From a virus: a DNA stretch of 64,000 nucleotides. Each line of letters starts with the position of its first letter. Position 1 is the stretch's first letter. Shown piece after piece: positions 49,816 to 58,073 of this stretch. The stretch is taken from the IMG/VR virus record IMGVR_UViG_3300020157_000005, positions 1 through 64,000 of that record; one strand, given 5' to 3'. The position numbers and the translations under genes are program-made. The notes under the pieces are model-generated. The model made no database searches, was not told where the DNA came from, and saw only the letters and a list, made by a program, of their open reading frames with translations.

Positions 49816-49862
49816 GGAATCATAGGATAGCCGGTGGTAATAAGCCGGTTATCTGTGGTTCT
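49816..49862 (+). ncRNA. 18-bp hairpin in the gap 49787-49908
   Basis: Bases 49816-49834 pair with 49845-49862: 18 pairs, one bulged G (49825), several G-U, loop TGGTAATAAG. No U tract follows, so it is not a typical terminator. It resembles the long G-U-rich helices of the 42-46 kb region. Confidence 0.55.
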
Positions 49863-49908
49863 GATGTAGATACAGGTAGATACCAGGTAAACAAACAAAC
49901 TACAGACA

Positions 49909-50112
49909 ATGGAACGACCCACCATATCAACAGGTGAACTGCATGTATCAGGTACAGGTAGAAAGACAAAGAAAGCAGAACAACAGGAGCTGTTAGATAC
50001 AGCCAATGAACTACTACTGCAGGTAAATGCACAGATGGGTAAGAAAGGAAAGGTATCATGGGATACATACGATAGGATACAACAGTATCTAAACCAACAC
50101 AAACTGATATGA
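49909..50112 (+). CDS. Hypothetical small basic protein (67 aa)
   Basis: A 67-residue protein: MERPTISTGELHVSGTGRKT, then a helical KKAEQQELLDTANELLLQVN. Its stop overlaps the ATG of the next membrane protein (ATGA). It may be a DNA-binding or adaptor protein of the membrane cassette; no motif. Confidence 0.55.
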   Translation: MERPTISTGELHVSGTGRKTKKAEQQELLDTANELLLQVNAQMGKKGKVSWDTYDRIQQYLNQHKLI

Positions 50113-50426
50113 TACACATAGCATTGATAGTAACAATAGTAAATACAATACTGATAACAGTGCTTACCTATAGAGTACTACTACAGAGAAATAATATAGG
50201 CAAGTTAGAGAAACGAGTTGAAGAACAGCAGAAAGGGTACGAGGAACTGTATAAGTGGACAGACACACTGTTCAATGATGAGGATATGAGACGGATAGCA
50301 GATGCTGCGTACATTGCAGGTATGAGAAGAGATGAAACATGGGATGCAGAGAAGTGGATAGCAGAGACGTTCAGTGATCCTACACCGGCAGAATATCCAC
50401 ATACAGGAGAGAAGGACAATTACTAG
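50109..50426 (+). CDS. Membrane-anchored coiled-coil protein (105 aa)
   Basis: A 105-residue protein: MIHIALIVTIVNTILITVLT forms an N-terminal membrane helix, followed by a coiled coil (NNIGKLEKRVEEQQKGYEEL) and an acidic soluble part. Its beginning overlaps the previous stop. The arrangement is that of an inner-membrane spanin-like or cell-envelope accessory protein, although no lysis partner is proven. It is the first of three membrane proteins in a row. Confidence 0.6.
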   Translation: MIHIALIVTIVNTILITVLTYRVLLQRNNIGKLEKRVEEQQKGYEELYKWTDTLFNDEDMRRIADAAYIAGMRRDETWDAEKWIAETFSDPTPAEYPHTGEKDNY

Positions 50427-50448
50427 AACCAATAAATACACAACAGAT

Positions 50449-50679
50449 ATGAACACACAAACAGCAATAACACTGATAGCAATAGCCATATGTGCTACAG
50501 TGACAATCATCTATGCCCTCTACAGGATGTGGGACTGGAAGCATCCGTATGTAGATGAGATAATAGAAAAAGGGAACTATATAAACGATAGGAGTTCAAC
50601 GCCTTCAGGTAGCTGGTATGAAGTAAAACGTACATACAAAAATGGAACAATCACCTATAAAAACATCAAACTGAAATGA
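50449..50679 (+). CDS. Small single-span membrane protein (76 aa)
   Basis: A 76-residue protein from ATG 50449: MNTQTAITLIAIAICATVTI is a membrane helix, followed by YRMWDWKHPYVDEIIEKGNY and a beta-rich end. A longer in-frame start at 50374 overlaps the previous gene and is not used. It overlaps the next start by 4 nt (ATGA). Function unknown. Confidence 0.6.
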   Translation: MNTQTAITLIAIAICATVTIIYALYRMWDWKHPYVDEIIEKGNYINDRSSTPSGSWYEVKRTYKNGTITYKNIKLK

Positions 50680-51080
50680 TACACACAGTACAGATATCGA
50701 ACACAACAGCACTAGTATATACAGTCATAGCAATACTCACAGTAGTATCAGCATATGTATATGGATGTAGTAGGACACGAAGGAAATCAGAGCAAGAAAG
50801 AAATGCTCTCCAGGAAATGATAGTGCAACATGGTCAATTGATACGGGACTGGCAAAGAAGATATGAAGAGGCCAAAAAAGCATGGGTAGATACATTCAGC
50901 AAGTACACAGCTCTCCAGCAAGAAATAGAATGTCACATACATGAAGTACATGAAGAAGCAGAAAAACCGCATGTAGTAACTACAGAAGGATACTGGGATA
51001 AGGAGAGTGAGTTCCTCAATGACGTATACAAGAAACCGACAGACGATACAGATCAAAGGATACCCGGGACAGGGTGTTAG
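50676..51080 (+). CDS. Membrane-anchored coiled-coil protein, spanin-like layout (134 aa)
   Basis: A 134-residue protein: a membrane helix around ALVYTVIAILTVVSAYVYGC (residues 11-30), a basic stop-transfer CSRTRRKSEQ, then a long coiled coil (WQRRYEEAKKAWVDTFSKYT) and a hydrophilic end. This is the layout of i-spanins and other envelope-spanning phage proteins. Function is not proven. Like the gene at 50109, it begins MIH and shares 4 nt with its neighbour. Confidence 0.6.
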   Translation: MIHTVQISNTTALVYTVIAILTVVSAYVYGCSRTRRKSEQERNALQEMIVQHGQLIRDWQRRYEEAKKAWVDTFSKYTALQQEIECHIHEVHEEAEKPHVVTTEGYWDKESEFLNDVYKKPTDDTDQRIPGTGC

Positions 51081-51091
51081 TAATACAATAT

Positions 51092-51104
51092 AAGTTCACA
51101 TAAT
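51092..51104 (+). promoter_or_regulatory. TAAGTTCACATAA motif
   Basis: TAAGTTCACATAATAAATAT and then CAACC; GTTCAC begins 25 nt before ATG 51119. It is almost identical to the copy at 48099. Confidence 0.55.
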
Positions 51105-51118
51105 AAATATCAACCAAA

Positions 51119-51565
51119 ATGAAGAAGTCAATCACAATGGGTGCAGTGCTATGTATAGCCGGAAGTACCCTGGACATGTCAACAATACAGTCCGTTACAC
51201 CAACAACACACAAGAAACCATCTGCAGAGGTAGTAAGTAACTACATAGCGGCAAGGTTCTATAACCCTCAAAAGAGCCAAAAGGACTGGGATAGGTCAGA
51301 AGCCAGGAAGCAGGAGATCATGTCCAATATCAGGTCAATAAGGTGCCAGATAAGGCATAAAGCAAACCTGTTACAGAGAGACCAGACAGCACACAAACTG
51401 TTGGAGACCATAGCATGTACCATGGAGAATAAGACCAGAAACAGGGACCATCAGTTACGTACAAAAAGGGCAAAGGAACTGCATGTACCAGCAAAGTATA
51501 TAGCAGTAGATGTGCTCAGAACAAGGAAAGGAATGCCGGTAATAGATATGTCAACAATAATATAA
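51119..51565 (+). CDS. Hypothetical basic protein (148 aa)
   Basis: A 148-residue basic protein: MKKSITMGAVLCIAGSTLDM is a weakly hydrophobic start but not a clear signal peptide. The rest is Arg/Lys-rich and helical (RKQEIMSNIRSIRCQIRHKA; ENKTRNRDHQLRTKRAKELH), suggesting nucleic-acid binding. The phrase DMSTI occurs at both ends. No family recognised. Confidence 0.55.
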   Translation: MKKSITMGAVLCIAGSTLDMSTIQSVTPTTHKKPSAEVVSNYIAARFYNPQKSQKDWDRSEARKQEIMSNIRSIRCQIRHKANLLQRDQTAHKLLETIACTMENKTRNRDHQLRTKRAKELHVPAKYIAVDVLRTRKGMPVIDMSTII

Positions 51566-51644
51566 TTCATAACCCAACCATATTCAGAGTACCAGGTACA
51601 GTTATCTGGTCTCTGTATGTATGGTTATAAAAGTAACAAATAAT

Positions 51645-51863
51645 ATGAAACACGTTTGGATAAGGAATGGCAAGTTGCAGTTAGTGTTAGTACCTACAGA
51701 TACTGTAGAGATATCACTATTCGAGGAACTATCACAAGCACCTGTAGATATGACCCATCACAGAACACTGCAGGTAGGGTTAGAAGCGGTAAATGACTGT
51801 GTAGTAATCACACATATACCGGTACAGAAAACAACAATAGACAAACAACCAGAACAGCAATAG
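51645..51863 (+). CDS. Hypothetical small protein (72 aa)
   Basis: A 72-residue protein from ATG 51645 (MKHVWIRNGKLQLVLVPTDT). An in-frame ATG at 51621 would add 8 residues; the later one is preferred because AAGTAACAAATA precedes it. It is beta-rich in the first half with a C-terminal KTTIDKQPEQQ. It lies 4 nt upstream of the GHKL-type ATPase gene and is probably co-transcribed. Confidence 0.5.
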   Translation: MKHVWIRNGKLQLVLVPTDTVEISLFEELSQAPVDMTHHRTLQVGLEAVNDCVVITHIPVQKTTIDKQPEQQ

Positions 51864-51867
51864 AGAT

Positions 51868-53193
51868 ATGGAAAATACAACAGGTAAGCAGTGGTTACTC
51901 ATAGAAAACAAGGGTGAGATCGATATCAATGCATTGATACTGATGGGAGGTAGTACTAAAAGAGATAGCGCATCAGCTATAGGGTACTTCGGATCAGGTA
52001 ACAAGTATACAATAGCATTGTTCATGAAGTCCGGTATAGGGTTCCGAATATACAGTGGTGGCCTGGAACTAGTTGTAAGTACAAAAGATGTAAAGTTCCG
52101 GGATAAAGAGTTCCAACAAATACTGATCAATGGTCAGGAAACATCACTCACTACAGATATGGGTCCACAGTGGGATACATGGATGGGTATACGGGAATGG
52201 GTTAGTAATAGTATAGATGAAGGTGAGAGTAATATAGTATCGTGTACAGAAAATCTGCAGACAAGAGAAGGTTACACCCGCATCTATGTAGAACATCATG
52301 AAGAGATAGAAAGTGTTATACAGAACTGGGATAAGTACTTTGCATTCGATAGGTGTGATGATATAGTAAACATACCACAGGGCAAAGTGTTCCCACAAAT
52401 GGATACACAGAAGGAATCGTTACTACTCTACAGGAAAGGTATACAGTGCTACCATATGTCAGCACAGAAGGCACTATATAGCTACGATCTCCCTGCATAT
52501 AAGATAAATGAATCCAGAGTAGTGTCAGACTCCTATGGAGCTAAAGATGATACATGTAAGTTCCTGTGTAAATATGCTACAGAGGATATAGCAGAGAGTA
52601 TACTGTCAAATGCCTTTGCTGGTGATAACAAATACTGGGAAGGTGGGATGGAGTGGTACTACTATGGTAGTAACAGACTGTCACAGGAATGGAGAAAAGC
52701 TATAGGTGATCGGATAATAGTAAACAATGATGCATCAGGGTTCTACATGAAGGAAATGTCAGAACATAAGTACTACAGAGTCTCCCGAGAAATGGCAAAA
52801 GCTATCAAAGGATCATTCGAAGATGTAACAGTCTATGGTATAGGTCAGGATAGTAGCGGAGGGTTGAACTGGAGAAATGTAGAGGAGACCCCAAAGATGC
52901 AATATATGTTGAAGAGGGCTAAAGGTTTCTGTGAAGAAACACAATACGCAGTCAACTATCCCATACAAGTAGTAGAGTTCGATAAGAATGATACACTGGG
53001 ATGTGCTCATGACAATACCATATACATAGCAGCTAAAACATTCGATAAAGGAATGAAAGAGGTTGTAATGACAATAATGGAAGAGAATGAGCACCTACGT
53101 ACAGGTTATGAAGATGAGAGTAGATCATTGCAGACACATCTGTTCCAATGCTGGTTAACGGAAAAAGAAGAGCGTTATGGGGTGTTCCTATAA
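51868..53193 (+). CDS. GHKL-type ATPase with permuted motif order (441 aa)
   Basis: A 441-residue protein. AIGYFGSGNKYTIALFMKSG (residues 37-56) resembles the ATP-lid motif of Hsp90-like GHKL ATPases ('IGQFGVGFYSAYLV'). REWVSNSIDEG (109-119) matches the N-box 'E...NS.DA', with the metal-coordinating Asn and the Asp. In canonical GHKL proteins the N-box comes first; here the order is reversed, so the domain may be circularly permuted. Near the end (404-416) is MEENEHLRTGYED, resembling the 'HE..H...D' segment of C-terminal metal-binding domains found with some HATPases. A DNA-associated or chaperone-like ATPase acting early is plausible; the target is unknown. Confidence 0.6.
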   Translation: MENTTGKQWLLIENKGEIDINALILMGGSTKRDSASAIGYFGSGNKYTIALFMKSGIGFRIYSGGLELVVSTKDVKFRDKEFQQILINGQETSLTTDMGPQWDTWMGIREWVSNSIDEGESNIVSCTENLQTREGYTRIYVEHHEEIESVIQNWDKYFAFDRCDDIVNIPQGKVFPQMDTQKESLLLYRKGIQCYHMSAQKALYSYDLPAYKINESRVVSDSYGAKDDTCKFLCKYATEDIAESILSNAFAGDNKYWEGGMEWYYYGSNRLSQEWRKAIGDRIIVNNDASGFYMKEMSEHKYYRVSREMAKAIKGSFEDVTVYGIGQDSSGGLNWRNVEETPKMQYMLKRAKGFCEETQYAVNYPIQVVEFDKNDTLGCAHDNTIYIAAKTFDKGMKEVVMTIMEENEHLRTGYEDESRSLQTHLFQCWLTEKEERYGVFL

Positions 53194-53204
53194 CAATAAC
53201 AAAA

Positions 53205-53213
53205 GAGAGGAGG
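53205..53213 (+). promoter_or_regulatory. Shine-Dalgarno-like site before the DNA polymerase
   Basis: GAGAGGAGG followed by AATAAAAGGT and ATG 53224; the AGGAGG ends 10 nt before the ATG. It is unusual here: most genes in this window have A-rich leaders without such a sequence. Confidence 0.45.
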
Positions 53214-53223
53214 AATAAAAGGT

Positions 53224-55191
53224 ATGGTATGCACAATAGGCTATGATGACAATGAATATGAACAAGTTACTGTAATCACCTGTCTGGAGTACTTCGAAGA
53301 TCATGAATGGATAGAACTGGATACTGAAACCACAGGACTCTCGTTCATCAATAATGATCTGAAGTGCTTCCAGTTAGGTGATGCAAAGAATCAATATGTA
53401 ATCCATCCAAGACTCCTACAGCAATTCAAGCAGTTGTTAGAGACAAAGGGGCTGATAGCGCATAATATGAAGTTCGATGTGAAGTTCCTGTATAAGGCTG
53501 GCATCTACCCTATTCGTGTATACGATACCTATATAGCAGAATGTGTGCTGAACTGTGGTAATAAATTCCATAGAAAAGCACTAAATGTTGTAGCTAAGAA
53601 ACGGTTAGATGTAGATCTCGATAAATCTATACGAAAAGGTATAGAGAAGAAGGAAATGCAGGGTGAGGTGATACAGTATGCAGCAGATGATGTAAGGTAT
53701 CTACACGATATCCGGGAACACCAGTTGAAGGAAGCTAAGGAAAAAGATCTCATAAGATGCATCAATCTGGAGAATGACTATGTATTGATACTAGCATATA
53801 TAGAGTTCTGTGGTATCAAGCTGGATGTAGGTAAGTGGAAACAGAAGATGGAGAGTGATAAGAAACTGCTATCAGATGCCAGGAAGGTGATGGACCAGTT
53901 GATATTCTCACAGGATATGAAAAAGTATATCAACTACCAGATGGATATGTTCAATCCAGAGCTTACTACAAGGATCAATTGGGACTCTCCAGCACAGGTT
54001 ATCAAGCTCTTCACAGAGTTGGGTATAGATTGTTGGGAAACAGTAAAAGGAGTCAAGAAGCAATCCGCAAGTGCTAAAAGCATAGAGAAGTACCAAGATA
54101 AGTTCCCGTTCATCAAAGACTACCTACACTATAAGGAACTGCAGAAGGTAGATGGTACATATGGGCAGAGTTTCCTGAATCAGGTGCACCCAGTTACCGG
54201 TAGGATATATACACAGTTCACCCAAATAATGGACACTGGTAGAACAAGCTGTGGAGGAAAGAATAAGGAAACCGGTGAAGAGTACATCAATCTGCAGAAT
54301 CTACCAAACAATCAGCAGACCCGAAACTGTTTCGTATCAGATATAGGTAACAGTATAGTAGATGCTGACTACAGTAGTATGGAAATAGTAGTGCTCACGA
54401 ATAAGTCATTGGAACCAGGTCTGTTAGAGTTCTTCGATAATGGGTTCACAGACTTCCACAGCTATAATGCACTGAAGATATATCCGGAATTGAAAGGAAA
54501 AACACCAGATGATGTAAAGAAGAACCACAATGATCTCCGGCAGAATGCAAAAGTAGGAGGGTTCACAGTATCCTTCGGTGGGGTAGGCAAGACAGTAGCA
54601 GACAACCTGAAGATACCATTAGAAGAAGGTGATAGGTTCTATAAACTCTACTTCGAAGCATTTACAGGGCTCAAAGCACATTACAAGAAGTGTGAGGACC
54701 AGGCACTTAGAGATGGATATATACTGATAGATGAAAGGAATAAGAGGAAGTCATACATCCACAATCATGCCAGGTATAAGGAATTGAGTAAAGAGATAGA
54801 TAAGAACTTTTGGGAAAAGTATCGAATGATGAAAGAGGTAGATCCAGGGGATTACCACTTCCTCTTGATGAAGGAGAAAGTTCGTGAGTACTTCAGTATC
54901 AAAGGAGAAATCAGTAGGAAGTCATTCAACTTCCCAATACAGGGCCAAGCAAGTTCAATCTCTAAAATAGCTGGAATATATATAATGAAATGGATAAGGG
55001 ATAATCAATTACTTGGTAAAGTGTTGATAATCAATTTTGTACATGATCAGTATTTGATAGAATGCCCTGAAGAGATGGAACAGGTAGTGAAAGTAGCACT
55101 GGTGAAAGCTATGGAAGATGCAGGAGCTCTCTATCATACACGGGTTCCATTGAGAGCATCTGCAGAGTTAGGAAAATGTTGGTCGCATTAA
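53224..55191 (+). CDS. Family A DNA polymerase with 3'-5' exonuclease
   Basis: A 655-residue replicative polymerase (PolA type). The exonuclease domain has Exo I ELDTETTGL (31-39), Exo II AHNMKFDVKFL (79-89) and Exo III YAADDVRYL (152-160). The polymerase domain has motif A DADYSSMEIVVL (380-391), motif B RQNAKVGGFTVSFGG (439-453; the Lys is kept, while the usual late Tyr is Phe) and motif C VHDQ (606-609), where the catalytic Asp is kept but the normal Glu is Gln. No 5' nuclease domain is present, as expected of phage replicases. It opens the replication block. Confidence 0.92.
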   Translation: MVCTIGYDDNEYEQVTVITCLEYFEDHEWIELDTETTGLSFINNDLKCFQLGDAKNQYVIHPRLLQQFKQLLETKGLIAHNMKFDVKFLYKAGIYPIRVYDTYIAECVLNCGNKFHRKALNVVAKKRLDVDLDKSIRKGIEKKEMQGEVIQYAADDVRYLHDIREHQLKEAKEKDLIRCINLENDYVLILAYIEFCGIKLDVGKWKQKMESDKKLLSDARKVMDQLIFSQDMKKYINYQMDMFNPELTTRINWDSPAQVIKLFTELGIDCWETVKGVKKQSASAKSIEKYQDKFPFIKDYLHYKELQKVDGTYGQSFLNQVHPVTGRIYTQFTQIMDTGRTSCGGKNKETGEEYINLQNLPNNQQTRNCFVSDIGNSIVDADYSSMEIVVLTNKSLEPGLLEFFDNGFTDFHSYNALKIYPELKGKTPDDVKKNHNDLRQNAKVGGFTVSFGGVGKTVADNLKIPLEEGDRFYKLYFEAFTGLKAHYKKCEDQALRDGYILIDERNKRKSYIHNHARYKELSKEIDKNFWEKYRMMKEVDPGDYHFLLMKEKVREYFSIKGEISRKSFNFPIQGQASSISKIAGIYIMKWIRDNQLLGKVLIINFVHDQYLIECPEEMEQVVKVALVKAMEDAGALYHTRVPLRASAELGKCWSH

Positions 55192-55221
55192 ACAAATTGA
55201 TAACAAATAAACAACAAAGTT

Positions 55222-55971
55222 ATGGCAAAGGTGTTAGTACAATTTACAAAGAACTACGATATGTTCGAACTAATGGAAGACAATCGTGATGTAAAAGATG
55301 AAAGGCATATAAGAGAATTAATGGGATCTATGGAACGTAATGGATTCCTACAGAGTAAGGCAATATCAGTAAAAAATAATGGAAGCAAATATATAGTACT
55401 AGACGGTCAACATAGGTTAGAGGCAGCTAAGAGGTTGGAAATAGCTGTATGGTACAATATAGATGATGATATACCGGAAGCAGCCCTACCTGATCTGCAG
55501 ATAGCTAAAAAGTGGTTACCGAAGGACTATCTAAAGCACTTTGTAGTAAATGGTGTGAAGAATTATATAAAGTTACAGGAGATAGCAGAGGTATGCCCTA
55601 AAGTGAGTATGACAACTATTGCATTGTTGTTGGAAGGGTCTTCACAAGGTGATGGTACAAATATTCGGTTCCGTACAGGTACACTGAAGATCACACACTT
55701 GGAAAAAGCGATGAAGACATTACAGTATGCTAATGAGATATACAGCCTATATAAGTATGAATGGTTATATGGTAGAACATTCCTATGTGCATTCATGAAG
55801 ATCATATATACAGACGGGTATAAACAAAAAACACTGCTAGAAAAACTGAAGTACCGCAGTGAAGAGTTCCGACAAATGCTAACTAAAGAAGGGTATGTAA
55901 AGTTGTTCAATGATATATACAACTACAAGACACAAGTACATAACCGGGTGAAATTCGAGTACGGAGAATAA
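55222..55971 (+). CDS. ParB/Srx-like domain protein
   Basis: A 249-residue protein with a ParB N-terminal fold: DVKDERHIRELMGSMERNGF (about 24-42) and VLDGQHRLEAAKRL (59-72), the latter the nucleotide- and phosphate-binding DGxHR box. The C-terminal part is helical (EKLKYRSEEFRQMLTKEGYV). Proteins of this type are common in phage replication regions, acting as DNA-binding CTP-switch or nuclease-like regulators. Which of the two applies here is not clear. It lies 30 nt after the polymerase gene. Confidence 0.75.
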   Translation: MAKVLVQFTKNYDMFELMEDNRDVKDERHIRELMGSMERNGFLQSKAISVKNNGSKYIVLDGQHRLEAAKRLEIAVWYNIDDDIPEAALPDLQIAKKWLPKDYLKHFVVNGVKNYIKLQEIAEVCPKVSMTTIALLLEGSSQGDGTNIRFRTGTLKITHLEKAMKTLQYANEIYSLYKYEWLYGRTFLCAFMKIIYTDGYKQKTLLEKLKYRSEEFRQMLTKEGYVKLFNDIYNYKTQVHNRVKFEYGE

Positions 55972-56002
55972 CAACAGAATAACAGAGAGGAACTTGTAGG
56001 GT

Positions 56003-56380
56003 ATGGCTAAATGTTGTACCTTACAAGCCCTCCCGATAAATCAACAGAAAATGGAAGTACTATGCAACAATGGAGTATTCTCTCCACAGCAGATGGAACT
56101 GTTTAATAGATATGGAATACAGGTACCGGTAGAGAACAATATATACAACATACGTGATGTAATCAAACCAAGTGGAAAAGCTGGTACAGGGTTGTTGCTG
56201 GAAGAGTTAGTTAATCCATTGATACCTCTAATGCACCCAATACTAGGTAAAAAAGTGCCAATGGAGCCTAACTGGAAAATCGAGAGGTTCAGCACACTAT
56301 CAGAAGAACCACTCAGCAGAGAAGATATAGAGAGCATCAAGCAAGAAACCACAGTAAAACAGATAGAGCCATGCAAGTAA
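56003..56380 (+). CDS. Hypothetical protein (125 aa)
   Basis: A 125-residue protein: MAKCCTLQALPINQQKMEVL, then FNRYGIQVPVENNIYNIRDV, and a helical C-terminus. It overlaps the next replication gene by 10 nt. The start is preceded by AGAGAGGAACTTGTAGGGT. It is probably an accessory replication factor by position; no family recognised. Confidence 0.6.
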   Translation: MAKCCTLQALPINQQKMEVLCNNGVFSPQQMELFNRYGIQVPVENNIYNIRDVIKPSGKAGTGLLLEELVNPLIPLMHPILGKKVPMEPNWKIERFSTLSEEPLSREDIESIKQETTVKQIEPCK

Positions 56381-56913
56381 CATCAAAAGAATGGCAGGAT
56401 GTAATGACTTATATCCAAAAGAAACTGCTGGATCAAATAGGTAACGGTGATAGTATTTCACGTATTACGGTTATAGGAGTACTGCAGGATATTACAGCAG
56501 AACAATACTCAGCAGATACAAATGTAGTACGTGGAAAAAGGAAACCAGTACAAATAGATAATGAATATGACCAGAGCTGGAGACTCTTTTGGAACACATG
56601 GCCAAGTACAAAATCAGTTCCGGGTACTCAGTATAGAAGTGGTGCCAAGATGAAGGGAAACGAGCAAGGAATGTACAAGAAGTGGTTAGCTGCTGTAGTA
56701 TCAGATATATCGGTAGAGAGAATGCAATATGCAGCAGAATGTTATCTACAGTGGGCATATACAGAAAGTATTAGTAAAGGCAGAAATGAGCTCGAATATA
56801 GAAATGCAATGGAACCTTGGCTGAATCAGTCATTGTACCTGAACTATGCAGATGTACCTATGCCTCCAGTAACAAAGCAACAAATACAATACCAGAATTC
56901 CACAGATCAATGA
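56371..56913 (+). CDS. Putative helicase-loader / replication initiation protein (180 aa)
   Basis: A 180-residue protein directly upstream of the DnaB-like helicase, with overlapping ATGA. The middle phrase SWRLFWNTWPSTKSVPGTQY followed by a helical MKGNEQGMYKKWLAAVVSDI has the 'W..WP...' core seen in phage primosomal and O-protein-like initiators. The end is Pro/Gln-rich and looks disordered. It may load the helicase. The assignment rests on position and pattern. Confidence 0.55.
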   Translation: MQVTSKEWQDVMTYIQKKLLDQIGNGDSISRITVIGVLQDITAEQYSADTNVVRGKRKPVQIDNEYDQSWRLFWNTWPSTKSVPGTQYRSGAKMKGNEQGMYKKWLAAVVSDISVERMQYAAECYLQWAYTESISKGRNELEYRNAMEPWLNQSLYLNYADVPMPPVTKQQIQYQNSTDQ

Positions 56914-58073
56914 GTAGCAACTACAAGAAACTGAAAGCAGAGGTAGAGAAAGGTATCACAGGTAAGAACCAAGGTATACCACTATCACTGAAGAAGATGG
57001 GTAAGTATCTCTCTATCAGACAGGCTGTGTACACGCTATTGGGGGGTAACTCAGGTACCGGTAAAACTGCATATGCTGATAGTGTGTATGTACTGGAACC
57101 TTATATGTGGTATCTGCAGAACAAGGATAATACACATCTTAATGTAGAGTGGGTATATAGATCAATGGAAAGACCCTTACTACAGAAGTTAGCCAAGTGG
57201 TCGTGCTACAAGATATGGAGAGATGATGGTATACTGATAACACCTGCAAAGTTAATGGGTTGGACAGAAGACAAGCTCACAGAACAAGAAAAGTACCTGT
57301 TTGATAAATGTGAGGAGTTCTTCGAGACTATGCAGGATAGCAAGATCATCACAATCATAGAAGGACAGGATAACCCACGAGGTATCTGGAAGCAGTTAGA
57401 GGAATATGCATTAGCCAGGGGAAAATACGAACAGAAAAGTGAGTATGAGAAAATATATCACCCAAACAATCCAGATCTGATAGTAGTACCGGTTATAGAC
57501 CATGCTGGTAAATGCAAGATGGAGACTGTAGATGGTATCAAGAGCAGAAAAGGAACTACAGATAAGTTGAGCGAGTACATGTCTATATGCAGAGATCTGT
57601 TTAAGATGAGTCCTGTAGTTATTAGTCAATTTAACAGATCTATCAAATCAGAGATATTCAGTAAACAATCAGATCCGGAACCTACCATGGATTCGTTCAA
57701 AGAGACAGGTAATTTGTATGAAGATTGTGATGTAGCTCTCAGTCTGTTTAACCCATACAAGTTCAAAGTAATGGATCATATGGGATATGACATACCAAAG
57801 ATGGTAGATAACAAGACAGGTGCCAACTACTTCCGTTCACTGAAGATGATCAAGAACCAGGGAGAAGATGACATAAGATGGGCATTAGCATTCAATGGGG
57901 CTATTGGCCAATGGATCGATTTACCTAGAGCTAGTGAAATTAACGAAAATGTATATGACAAGGTAAAAAGCCTAGAATGGTTCATGATAGATAAACCTGA
58001 ATTTCAAAAGTCTTTTGCAGGTTTTGGTAGGACACATATAGATGAACAAATCAAACAAGCAGTAACAGAATGA
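56910..58073 (+). CDS. DnaB-like replicative helicase
   Basis: A 387-residue RecA-fold protein with Walker A GGNSGTGKT (45-53). The Walker B region is PVVISQFNRSI (near 240-250), and the following ETGNLYEDCDVALSLFNPYK (near 265-284) matches the DnaB C-terminal motif. It lacks the DnaB N-terminal domain, so it is a short helicase core of the kind found in phages. ATG 56910 overlaps the stop of the loader-like gene; a frame opening at 56817 is not used. It should unwind DNA with the primase encoded at 61758. Confidence 0.78.
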   Translation: MSSNYKKLKAEVEKGITGKNQGIPLSLKKMGKYLSIRQAVYTLLGGNSGTGKTAYADSVYVLEPYMWYLQNKDNTHLNVEWVYRSMERPLLQKLAKWSCYKIWRDDGILITPAKLMGWTEDKLTEQEKYLFDKCEEFFETMQDSKIITIIEGQDNPRGIWKQLEEYALARGKYEQKSEYEKIYHPNNPDLIVVPVIDHAGKCKMETVDGIKSRKGTTDKLSEYMSICRDLFKMSPVVISQFNRSIKSEIFSKQSDPEPTMDSFKETGNLYEDCDVALSLFNPYKFKVMDHMGYDIPKMVDNKTGANYFRSLKMIKNQGEDDIRWALAFNGAIGQWIDLPRASEINENVYDKVKSLEWFMIDKPEFQKSFAGFGRTHIDEQIKQAVTE

